From: Macrostomum hystrix
Taxonomy: Eukaryota > Platyhelminthes > Macrostomidae
Reading direction: 5' to 3'
Assembly: GCA_950097015.1 (NCBI GenBank)
Contig: CATNEN010000003.1
Location: forward strand, 9,715,501 to 9,779,500
Length of the DNA stretch: 64,000 bases
Shown here: in pieces, positions 43,101 through 52,978 of the stretch
Layout of the letters: each line of letters starts with the position of its first letter
Position numbering within the stretch: the first letter of the stretch is position 1
Position numbers and translations under genes: made by a program
The notes under the pieces: model-generated
Seen by the model: the letters and a program-made list of their open reading frames with translations, nothing else
Database searches by the model: none
What the model was told of the DNA's origin: nothing

Positions 43101-45660
43101 AAAATGTGGGCATTTGAAATAACCCCCGATGTCTTCCTGCGGTTAATAAAAAATAACGTCCTTTGTGCACAAAATGTTTTTATTAGGATTACTTATTAAT
43201 TAAAAATATATTTTAGCAGAGCTGCGGGCACTGGCACATTTTTTTTGGGGGAGCACGAGACTTGCCCGCAGGCGACTGCCCGCCAAGATTTGCCCGCAGG
43301 AGATTTGCCCATCGAGATTTGCCCGCCGAGATTTGCCCGCAGTGCATTCTGCCCGCAGGAGATTTGCCCATCGAGATTTGCCCGCCGAGATTTGCCCGCA
43401 GTGCATTCTGCCCGCAGGAGATTTGCCCGTCGAGATTTGCCCGCAGAGATTTTCCCGTCGAGATTTGCCAGCAGAGATTTTCCCGTCGAGATTTGCCCGC
43501 AGAGATTTTCTCACAATGCAGTTTTAATCTTGCAAAAATCGACTTATACTTATCGAAATTATTTACCTGCCAGATTTCAACCGTGTGAATCTGAAAGTCT
43601 TACTGCCGCAAACGCATAAGATGAAAATGCTCTGCATACTCTTACTCTATGTAAGGGCCAGATTATAAAATGTCGTGGGGTCCCCGACATGCACCATATA
43701 GAACTCCATGGCTTATTTACTGGATTTGTCGTTCGGTGGTTGAGTAGATCGAGGTGATAAAATCTAGGCGGCTGACATGTGACTTTGAAACAGACAGCGC
43801 TCCACCAGCTAGAGATTCCAATACCGGGACCGGGATTTGAGAGCAAACACCTGGAATTCCAATCCCAGGACTTAAAATTGCCCACCATTCAGCGGGATTT
43901 TATGGGAGTTAAACAGGAATATCCCGAACCCGACAATCCTGGGATTGGAAACTAGCCGGGATTTTACCATCCGTACCACCAGGCACCAGCAAAAAATTGC
44001 TGCTACAAAAGATTATAGAACAGGCTACAGTAATTTAGCAGAAAGGAAATTTGAGGTGTCTGCGAAATGCCAAAGAAATATCTTATGCATTTGCGGCAGT
44101 AAGACTTTCAGATTCACACGGTTGAAATCTGGCAGGTAAATAATTTCGATAAGTATAAGTCGATTTTTGCAAGATTAAAACTGCATTGCGGGAAAATCTC
44201 TGCGGGCAGAACGCACTGCGGGCAAATCTCTCCGGGGAAAACCTCGGCGGGCAAATCTCGGCGGGTAGTTCGCCTGCGGGCAAGTCTCATGGACCCTTTT
44301 TTTGGCTGCACTAGACCCGAAGCCAGCGATGAGGCGATTCTACCTATTCCGCTGACTCCTGAGCACAGACTCACCTAGGATCAAAGGATCTCACGCCGCT
44401 GCTATGACCGAAATCGGACACCACCTCAGGCAGTGCCAGAACCGGAGGTGTCGCGCCATCATCGCCAGCGTCAGCTTCGTCAATGTTGATAGTTTCCGAC
44501 GATAGGCCAGGCAGAGCCGGCGGTTGAACTTCGTCAATATCGTCGTCTTCATCGACATCGTCATTGTTATCCTCTTCGGGATCGTCATCGTCCATGCCGC
44601 CGTTACTAGCTGAAGCTGTCATTTGATCGTCCAGTGACTGTGAGGCCGGCTCCTGCTTGACAATGTTACCGAACCGAACCCCGTCCAACGGGGTGTTCGG
44701 CGAAGCCACGGAAGTTAGCGCCGACATCAGCTGGGTGTCGTCGATGTCGGCTGGAACGCGGCACCAGCGATAGCGCGGCTTCTTGAAGGTCGGACGAGCT
44801 CGAGAGCGCAACTTCTCGTCAGCTGAATGACAAGAGCAAGAGAGGTCATTTGGGTTGAACTTAGAAATGCTTGAGGCCTAACAATAAGTCAAAAGAATCC
44901 AGGTCAGGACTACTTACGCAAAATCAGATCTTTTTTCATTCCGACGGCGAAACATTTCTTAAGTCTGCAGGAGGTACAAGAGCGTCTGTATTCCTTGCTG
45001 ATGTTGCAGCTGTTCTGGTGTAGGCAGCGCAGCTTGCTTGTCTGTTGTAATGATGGTACAAAAATGTCCGCGGTTGAGAATCAAAGATACACTTATGAGA
45101 TAGGTAACAGAGGGGAAGAAGAGGGGGGAGAATGAAGAGGGGAAGAAGATCGATGAGGGGAGAATGGAGAGGGAAAGAAGATGAGGGAAGAGTGGAGAGG
45201 GGAAGAAGAGTAGGATAGAATGGAGAGGAGAAGTGGGAGGGAGAATGGAGAGAATAATCGAGAGGGGATAATGGAAAGGGGAAGAATAGGAGGGGAAGAA
45301 GAGAAGCGAGAATGGAGAGGGCAATTTACATAGGCTCTATGGAGAGGGAAGAAGGGAAGGGGGATTTGAATCCAAAGAGAAGACAGGCCTTACGTCGCGT
45401 TTAGCGTTGCGCCTAAAAAAGGTTTTGCAGGACTCGCAGGTGGCCACGCCAAAATTGTTGCCCGAAGCGATAAAGTCGCACACCAGACACTTGGCCCCGG
45501 CTTTCAATGTCGACTGACGACCTCGACGCTTCTTCTGTCGCGGCGGCGGCGGCGACGGCGGCGGCAGAGGCGGGGACGAAGAATCGTCGCCCTCGTTGTC
45601 ATGGCTACTATTCTGCCAATTCCTATCGTCATCCTCGGCGTAATCCACAAATTCGCCCAT
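40193..45660 (-). CDS. Nuclear receptor, HR96/NR1J-like (6 exons)
   Basis: Exons on the minus strand: 45660-45394, 45041-44918, 44822-44375, 42697-42457, 41366-41016 and 40405-40193, joining in phase to 547 residues. It is a ligand-regulated transcription factor. A proline-rich, basic N-terminus leads to the DNA-binding domain: finger 1 CLVC...CESC with P-box CESCKTFFRRNAK (exon 1), and finger 2 with C-x5-C-x9-C-x2-C spacing ending CTSCRLKKCFAVGMKKD (exon 2). The CESCK P-box and this finger pattern are those of the HR96/DHR96 (NR1J) group. Exon 3 encodes an acidic, probably disordered hinge. Exons 4-6 encode the ligand-binding domain: MIRLIPAMPIIGQLEKTLL matches the helix 3-5 signature, and the C-terminus VPPLMQELAAN contains an AF-2-like helix. 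NR1J receptors respond to sterols or xenobiotics; the ligand here is unknown. Every large intron carries repeats, and intron 3 holds a foldback element. Confidence 0.88.
40436..41008. repeat. 31-bp minisatellite in receptor intron 5
   Basis: About 18 copies of a 31-bp unit with the core CTAGAGATACACACCCTGAT then ACTTCAGGAGG; a variant (ATATACAACC...TTTAGAAGG) recurs at intervals as a block. The array starts about 30 bp from exon 6 and ends less than 10 bp from exon 5. Confidence 0.96.
41530..42290. repeat. 20-bp minisatellite in receptor intron 4
   Basis: About 38 copies of the 20-bp unit GCATTCCTAATCCCATCCCT. Proximal half alternates CATTCC and CATTTTT; the distal half shifts to ATCTCAGCATTTC, a gradient of divergence. 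The period is unusually constant. Confidence 0.97.
42757..43091. repeat. 37-bp tandem repeat, inverted cluster in receptor intron 3
   Basis: About nine copies of CCACCCCAGTTAACACTCG plus CCCCGTTATCAAACCCG, the reverse complement of the unit at 39371-39548. Together the two clusters form an inverted pair around receptor exons 4-6. Confidence 0.95.
43257..44288. mobile_element. Foldback-type element with long, repeat-filled inverted arms
   Basis: Left arm 43257-43622 and right arm 44080-44288 are inverted copies. Outer ends share GAGACTTGCCCGCAGGCGA perfectly, and the inner about 115 bp (AATCTTGCAAAAATCGACTT ... CTGCCGCAAACGCATAAGAT) is nearly identical. Between these are tandem copies of a 14-bp unit (GAGATTTGCCCGCC), more in the left arm than the right, which explains the unequal lengths. 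Long inverted arms made of short direct repeats characterise foldback elements such as Drosophila FB and Galileo. The 457-bp centre has no transposase. No target duplication was seen. It lies in intron 3 of the receptor gene. Confidence 0.85.
45095..45335. repeat. GA-rich minisatellite in receptor intron 1
   Basis: Irregular units of GAATGGAGAGGGGAAGAAGA type, about 240 bp of nearly pure purine on the plus strand. Confidence 0.9.
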
Positions 45661-45895
45661 TCTTGTGGAGCGAGGCTTGCAATTTTTATTAGACTGAAAT
45701 TTTTAATTTATAGACTGGCTGTGTTAGATAGATACTAGATAGATAGACGGATAGAAATAAATGAAGTGTGGACCAATAGCAGTCATTGGACAAATTTGAC
45801 ATCCAATTTCAGCCGCTTCAATTGCGCGGCGCCTTTAACAGTAGGGCTACTAAGCCATTTTACCGGCTGTTCTATTTTCACCTGTTCTAGCCCTT
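45661..45895. other. Upstream region of the nuclear receptor
   Basis: Presumed 5' UTR and promoter of the minus-strand receptor gene. A short GATA microsatellite (TAGATAGATACTAGATAGAT) lies at 45725-45750; no promoter element was assigned. Confidence 0.4.
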
Positions 45896-46130
45896 GAATA
45901 ATAATAATAATAACTGATTAAACCTGTCCGATTGGGTCAGATGTGCAGCCGACAGCACAGCCGCAGCTATTGTGCGGCGGATCTGAAGGCTGCATACGGC
46001 TGATCAGTCCATGGACTGGGGGGACGCCACACGCACCTTCAATTATCCCAGCAAATGCTGGTACCCATTTAACAGCTGGGTGAACTGAAGCAATGCAGAG
46101 TTAAGTGTCTTGCTAACTCTTGCTAGCCCT
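45896..46130 (-). mobile_element. tRNA-derived SINE, family 1, copy b (head truncated)
   Basis: On the plus strand it begins with the tail (AATAATAATAATAACTGATT), then GGGTCAGATGTGCAGCCGAC, CAGTCCATGGACTGGGG, and the core GCTGGTACCCATTTAACAGC...GTGTCTTGCTAA. The tRNA head is missing or scrambled, as in a 5'-truncated copy. Confidence 0.85.
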
Positions 46131-46427
46131 TGAAGGTCCAGCAGTCCGTCTAGATAAAGGTAGGTGACCACCGAAGACGGAGATGTTTCATGTACATTCA
46201 GGTGACATGTTAAAATACACTAGCGCTTATGATGAAAATCAGACCTTCGGCCAGAAACATTGAATATCTCGACGGTCTGAAGAGCTGGCGACTTGATTCT
46301 TGATTCAAAAGATGCGCAACAAAAAGTTGGCCCCTGTTCTTGAGTTTCGTGTACTTGTGTTGCTCGGTTCGGGTGTAGCACAAAAAATTTTCTGCCCCTT
46401 GGTAGTTCTACTGTTAAAGATTGTGTA

Positions 46428-46602
46428 CAACTGTTCAGTCCGTGGACTGGGGAGGCTACGCCACTTTATAGCTATGGGCGAAATGTAGCAACGCAGAATC
46501 TAGTGTCTTGATTTAGGAAACAATTCGTTTATTTTGAGCTGAGACTCGAACTTCGGACCTCTTAGTAAGAAGTCAAAACGCTTAAACCGTTGGGCTACAG
46601 GC
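46428..46602 (-). mobile_element. tRNA-derived SINE, family 1, copy c (diverged)
   Basis: Minus-strand head GCCTGTAGCCCAACGGTTTA and AGTTCGAGTCTC represent the A and B boxes. The other end carries TGTTCAGTCCGTGGACTGGG. The middle is shortened and diverged. Confidence 0.75.
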
Positions 46603-47355
46603 TTCCTCGCTTGTAGCGAAGAGCTAATCCCAGGGGGGAGACAAAATTATTTTTTTCGTGGTAACTAGTGAGTATGTAAGTGTAACTACCTCTTACTTGT
46701 GACACTTCTAGGCCTTATAGACGAAAACTAGAAAATTTGAAAACCTAATTTGTTTATGAAATCTGACTTTTATGGCCTCAATCCGATTTTAATCCTGAAT
46801 TCCGGAAAAATAAAGACAGATGGAATCAGTTTAAGAGCCGGAGATGTCGGATTTCAATATTCGGATTTCTCATACCCCTACCCTCGGGGTCTATTACGTA
46901 ATTGGTTGGAGTAATTCAAACAGGTCGAGAAGGAAAAAAAACTAACTAGCTGCTCCAATAGAAATTGGATGAGGCCTTGTATATTCATTTTTAACGAGTT
47001 CGCTACATTGCTTTTTTAAGAAGCAGAAAAAAACATGAGAGGCCTCGATTCGTGTTAATCTCTTATCCTATAGAAATGAGACCCATCCCAGTGCTCAGAT
47101 GTGAAAGATAATATTTTAATAAGGACTCACGTTCTGCATTTTGAAACCTGGCTTTAATCACGTTATTTATGACGGTAGGGGAAAAATGTTGAGTGATAAA
47201 AATATCACAATCCAAGCCTGTCAATTGTTATTTATTCAAAATCTAGATAATGCGAAACTCTTAAAAAAATTCCCTGCTATTTTTTCATCTCAGATGGAAA
47301 AGTGTTAAAATCTAGTAATGTCAATCGCGCTAGTTGTATTGCACAAAACAATCTG
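46603..47355. other. Intergenic DNA
   Basis: No gene or repeat family recognised. Confidence 0.4.
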
Positions 47356-48185
47356 ACACATTGTGACACATCTGAATGTAAGTGAGTCTTTCAATAAGGC
47401 TGGTAATGTGAGTGAGTCTGTGAATGAGCTTGTGAATGTGAGAGAGTCTTTCAATGAGTCTGCGAATGAGGCTGTGAATGAGGCTGTGCAAGTGAGTAAG
47501 TCTGTGACAGAGGCGTGAATGTGAGTGAGTCTGTGAATGAGGCTGTGAAAGTGAGTAAGTCTGTGACAGAGGCGTGAATGTGAGTGAGTCTATGAATGAG
47601 GCTGTGAAAGTGAGTAAGTCTGTGACAGAGGCGTAAATGTGAGTGAGTCTGTGAATGAGGCTGTGCAAGTGAGTAAGTCTGTGACAGAGGCGTGAATGTG
47701 AGTGAGTCTGTGAATGAGGCTGTGAAAGTGAGTAAGTCTGTGACAGAGTCGTGAATGTGAGTGAGTCTATGAATGAGGCTGTGAAAGTGAGTAAGTCTGT
47801 GACAGAGGCGTAAATGTGAGTGAGTCTGTGAATGAGGCTGTGAAAGTGAGTAAGTCTGTGACAGAGGTGTGAATGTGAGTGAGTCTGTGAAAGTGAGTAA
47901 GTCTGTGACAGAGGCGTGAATGTGAGTGAGTCTGTGAATGAGGCTGTGAAAGTGAGTAAGTCTGACAGAGGCGTAAATGTGAGTGAGTCTGTGAATGAGG
48001 CTGTGAAAGTGAGTAAGTCTGTGACAGAGGTGTGAATGTGAGTGAGTCTGTGAAAGAGAGTAAGTCTGTAACAGAGGCGTGAATGTGAGTGAGTCTGTGA
48101 ATAAGGCTGTGAATGTGAGTGAGTTTGTGAGTGAGGCTGTGAATGTGAGTGAGTTTGTGAGTGAGGCTGTGAATGTGAGTGTCTG
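47356..48185. repeat. ~59-bp minisatellite rich in GTGAGT
   Basis: About 14 copies of a unit near 59 bp composed of GTGAGTGAGTCTGTGAATGA, GGCTGTGAAAGTGAGTAAGT and CTGTGACAGAGGCGTGAAT. Every unit holds GTGAGT and GTAAGT-like strings on the plus strand. The minus strand has open frames that are repeat artefacts. Confidence 0.95.
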
Positions 48186-49404
48186 TGACTTCATTTTGCT
48201 GGACTTGAATCAGGCCATTCTCAAGATTAAGCAGTATATATCCTTTTTTGTTATGCAGTGTTGTATTTTAAATATATATAAACACATTTTTACTGAGGTG
48301 CGGGATTGCTCAATTTATTTATCTATTTTGGAACTTGAGTATGTTAGTGGTGTCATTGATAGGTTTGCATATAGTGATCAATCCTAGTTCTGCGCAATGT
48401 TGATACAATTAGATACACATTTTATAGAATAATATAATTAAACAGATGAAACACAGTTGGGCAATCCTCAACACTTCTGCTTTGGTCTCAATGTTGCTTT
48501 GAAGATTTGAAGGTACTCCTGAATCGATATAATCTATAGATTATTCAGCTTTTTAATCTAATTCTAACCATGTAAAATTGTGTTTTAATCTAAAAAATAG
48601 ACATTTAGCTAATAAATAGTTTTAGTAAAAGTCAAGCCCACAGACTGAAAGGACAGCAACAGGTGTCAAAACTGCTGTCTGTGTAAAAATGCTAATTGTA
48701 TTCTTAATCTTACTAATGCTACCCAATGCTATTATCAATGAATTCAAATGTTGAGTGTAATAACAATGTGACAATAATTTATTTGCTTTTTTGCATTTTA
48801 GACTACACAAATGCAAAGACAATAAATTGAAATAGAAAAATGGTTTGCCTAGCTAACAGAATAGGATTGAATAGGCCTAGCCACTATGCCTTAATATTAT
48901 TAGGGACTCAAAAGAGAAAAATAAAGAAAACAAATTTAAATGAAGAAATTATGGAAATCAATACAAAATTCAGAAGAAAAAAGAACAGAAATAATTTGTT
49001 TTGAAAGTAAAGTTTAGTATTGTTAGACATTGGCTGTTAGTTTTGCCAAACAATTTAGCTAATTTGTAAATTCAAACAATTTAGGCCAAATTAAGAATAT
49101 TTAGCTATCATATTTTGAGCCATTAAATGTGCTAGTCTATAGTCATAGATTCAAGACACTATTATATAATATATGTATATGAAAATAAGACCTTTATAAA
49201 CAAAGCTATATAAAAACAATGCAGCTTAATGTTGGGCATGCTGTACTAAGATAAACTGATTTGTACTTGCTCCAGATCAAAAGCAATAGTTGATTATGTG
49301 GTGAAAAAATGACTTTTTCCTATCTCCACAGTGTATTTTTTCCAGGAAATCGGCCTTCTAAAAATTTACAATCTTTGAGTGTTGCGTCCTTTATACTACA
49401 ATGG
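48186..49404. other. AT-rich intergenic DNA
   Basis: Nothing recognised. Confidence 0.4.
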
Positions 49405-49560
49405 TCCTTGCCTGCACCACGATAATGCACCAACACACAAGGCCTGAGTGACATCAGAGTTTTTGTCGGCGACAAACCTGATGCTGCTGCCACATCTGCG
49501 GTATTCACCTGATCTGGCGCCTTGCGATTTCTGCGTGGTTTAACAGCATGAAAAAGTGCT
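49405..49560 (+). pseudogene. mariner transposase relic
   Basis: From 49412 the plus strand reads LHHDNAPTHKA, a stop, then LLPHLRYSPDLAPCDF and a second stop. These are the second and third catalytic blocks of mariner transposases. Exactly 34 residues separate the Asp of HHDN from the Asp of PCDF, the D34D spacing of the mariner family. The reading frame has at least two in-frame stops and decays on both sides; no terminal repeats were found. It is an old, inactive fragment. Confidence 0.85.
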
Positions 49561-51503
49561 TGGATTGTGATAGCAGATATTTTGAGAAGTGTTAGGATCT
49601 GTGTCTGACTGCTAGTAAAATTTCATGCTGGTTTAAAATGTTAAAATATGTTTTTCCAGAAACTTATTGAGCAGTCCTCATAGTAATAGGACAAGCAAGT
49701 AAACAATGTTGTTGAAAAGTGAAAATTGACTTTGTTCCACTGCCTTGTAATGAGATTTTTTTAACTTTTATAACTCTCAAGCATGTAAACTAATCATTTT
49801 AAATGCATGCACTCTAGCCTTTCAATTTATTTCTGGAATGTACTTCTAAGCATGATCTAGTTCTAGATTATTCAGCATTTATACTAGACTATAGTAGTAT
49901 TCAAACTATATCTAGCAACTATCTAGCAACACTAACCCAACTAATGGATTTTGTTTGCTTAATGATTTTTTTGCTTAGGCGCCTAAAATCTAAAATAGGC
50001 CCATGATTTTGTAAAATTAATTTACACTAAAATACAAAGTTTTCAGGCGCAGAAATTCTTTTTCTTACTTTTTTAAGACATTGGATGCTTCATTTGAGAG
50101 CTAGGGCCTACATCTAGAAGTTTAAGGCCTATGTTTACCATTTTTACAGTTAATTTGGGAGCTGCCTAATTGACTAGACCACTAACAACTTTGTTATGAC
50201 ACTGTGAGTTTGTTAGCTCTGGCTGCACAATTATAGGGCCTACTAAATTTGAAAGACATAAAACAGTGACTATGAGTTTCAAATGTAAGAAGCATTAAGT
50301 GTTGAAAACAAAAAATACTAGGCCTAGGCCTACTTGAATTTATGTGCTTAAAAGTAGTATTTCAGTGAAAAATATCAAATTAACAAATAAATATGTCTAG
50401 AGGTCTATTTAGCAAAAAACAGTTAAATTAGGCCTAACAAAAAATTATTAGTGCCTATGCTAGATCTTTAATTATTGTTGGCCTAAACTTATCAAGCTTT
50501 TAGACTATAACCTAAAGATTTATCTAGCAGTTCTTTTTGTTTGAAATCCAAAAAACTTAAAAGAATTTTAGACATAGGCAAACAATCTTCTGCCTTTGTT
50601 TAGAACAAAAAACTTCATATCAAAATAAAAGAACGAAGCCAATAATTAGCCTATATAACAAAAATAGCACTATAGGCCTAGCAGATGTTTTCGAAATTAT
50701 ATTTTAGGTAGGCTTAATGTATTTTGTGATTGACAAGCCGTTTGCTTAATACCATTTTGCCAACCATGACCTCCAGTGTGTGGAACTAAGTAATAACTTA
50801 ATAATGTATTAGTATGAATATGTGCATTAAGGAGCCTAGCAAAAGCACTAATACTTTCGTAGTGCTTTTAAAGCTGTTAACGGAACGGCTTAGGCCCTAG
50901 CTACTTTTTCTGTTCATGTTTAGCCTATTAGGCCCTACTAAAGAAAGATAACCTATTACTAAAATACTAGAACTAATATAGAATTTTAAAGGAAAATAAA
51001 CAAGCTCGATTGTCCTAGTTATAGTGTTCTGTGAGCACACATGCAGAAATGTTTCTAATCCATATTGTATTACGTTGTGCTTTTTATAAAGTTCTATTTA
51101 TCCCTATTAATTATATGTTCATTTTGCATGTTGTTCGTATTAACTCATTTGTAAAGTGTAACAAAACAAAATAAAAAAATTTTGCGACAGCGTGCTGCAC
51201 TATTTACATTATAGTTTCTTTTCATATTGTACTTTTTGTGCACTTCTGCTGATAAATTATTTCATATTTATTTTTATTTAAAACTTCCTAATTTTTTGAG
51301 TTCTGTTATAAGATCCATGGGGGTCGCATGTGGCATGTTTAACTGCGGTCTTGACGACAAAGGATTAGTAAAATAGATACGATTAAATTTCTTAAAACGT
51401 ATGTCTACACACATATAATGTAACTTTTTAATTTTTATATACAAATATCGTGCTTGTGTGCAAATGTACATGAATGATGTGTAATGTACACTTGGCCTTG
51501 TAA
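49561..51503. other. AT-rich intergenic DNA
   Basis: Rich in TAGGCCTA-like strings; no gene or known repeat was recognised. Part may be further decayed mariner sequence. Confidence 0.4.
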
Positions 51504-52121
51504 CTGTGCATGATGTGTACACAGCTGTCCAGTCCGTGGACAGTGTCACCGCCACGCCCATTCAAACTTTTACGCTAGCTGATTATGTGTAAGCCATTTT
51601 ACATCGACTTAGTTTGCGGAGACATGTGCAGACGATGCTATGAAAAAAGGGATTAATTTTTGTATGTTATTACATGCATGCGTTATTTCGATGTGTATTT
51701 TTTCTTTTCTGTACGGTTGTTTAAGGTTCTGTACGGTCTCGCCCGCCCAAATAAAAAATAGAGTGAATAATTTACTTATTATTTATATATACATTGTCTT
51801 CGGCGGTTTATGTCCTGTAATACTTGAGCAGATGAGTGTTTCAGTTAAAATAACAAAACTTAATTATTTTTAAGAATCGCGATTTACGAATTAACGTCTT
51901 ATTAAAACTAAGCTAAGTTGCAAACGTACAGAAAAGAAAAAATTACGGATATCGAAATATCGCATGCATGTAACATAAACATTTATTTTTTATAGCATCG
52001 TCTGCAAGTGTCTCCGCACACTACGAGCGTAAGCAGATGTAAAATGAGATAATCAGCTAGGGTAAAAGTTGGAATGAGCGTGGAATTGTCCAAGGACTGG
52101 ACAGCTGTACTCATCATGCAG
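51504..52121. mobile_element. Foldback element with arms related to SINE family 1
   Basis: Left arm 51504 to about 51722 and right arm about 51917-52121 are inverted copies, roughly 80% alike. Shared strings include CAGCTGTCCAGTCC, AGCTGATTAT, GCAGACGATGCTAT and ACAGAAAAGAAAAAAT. The outer half resembles the family-1 SINE body (CAGTCCGTGGAC, CCGCCACGCCCATTC, GCTGATTATG..AAGCCATTTTACA) in opposite directions, so the structure may come from two SINE-containing pieces head to head. No coding capacity. Confidence 0.6.
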
Positions 52122-52978
52122 AAGCCTTTCGAAGTATGCATATTTTTATCCCTTTGTCGTGATAAATTATACTATTATCACGTCATGGTAAAAATACTTC
52201 TCAGCCGAGATATTTGCTGTCATTTTCCACTGCAGGAGTGTCTGAAATTCATAATTATGCACAAATTTTTCACATTCACCGGTACACTTGTATATTAGTT
52301 ACTTTCATACGACTAAACTTACTCATAATTTTTAATATATAGTTTTTAATTATTGATTTATAGAAAGCTGCAGTCTACATGCAACAACGACATTATTCTT
52401 TTGAAGCGCTTACTAGCTGTAAGCTAATAATAATAGGCAAAAACTCTGAATTAAGGACACCATAATTACGTATTTCAAATATAACTGTGAAAGAAATTAC
52501 TAGTTAAAAATTTCGACACTGTCACATACTCGCTATTGTGACGAAGTAATGATACTTTTTCATGAAACACGCGGGTTTTCTGTCTAACAATTACGAATTA
52601 AACTAGTTACCATAAGTAGGCACAATCGCAACACTTTTCACCAACAGTAATTAAGTTTTTTTATTTTTTCGTTAAAATAGAGTTTTTGTATATTTCTTTA
52701 AACTGCAATGAAAATCTGATGAATAAAACTAAAAGAAAATGTTAGAAAATTTGAAATAAAAAAAATAGAAACTTTTTTTTTAACATCTGACCCAATTTTA
52801 GCATGTTGTATTTCTGTAGTAAAATTGCGAAAAATAACTGTGGACATTCAAACTTTATATTGTGTAAAATTTGCGACACAAAATTGACCCTGTTAATTTT
52901 CATGTGCGAGGATGTTGACAAGCGCAAAACAAAATATCCTAGTCGAAAAAAGTGTCAACAAATAGTGCATGACGTCAT
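52122..52978. other. AT-rich intergenic DNA, 3' flank of ciliary gene
   Basis: Nothing recognised. It should contain the 3' UTR of the minus-strand gene that stops at 52979. Confidence 0.4.

Noticed and set aside
43200-44374. Frames with ARRDLPAEICP-like peptides as a real gene
   Set aside because: They translate the 14-bp direct repeats of the foldback arms and occur in both arms in opposite orientation.
47356-48185. The GTGAGT-rich array as part of a gene's introns
   Set aside because: It lies between the receptor and the ciliary gene, with no exon of either strand found next to it.
51640-51873. A 77-codon membrane-like protein (MKKGINFCMLLH...)
   Set aside because: It lies in the arm and loop of the foldback element, is AT-rich, and has no similarity or context to support it.
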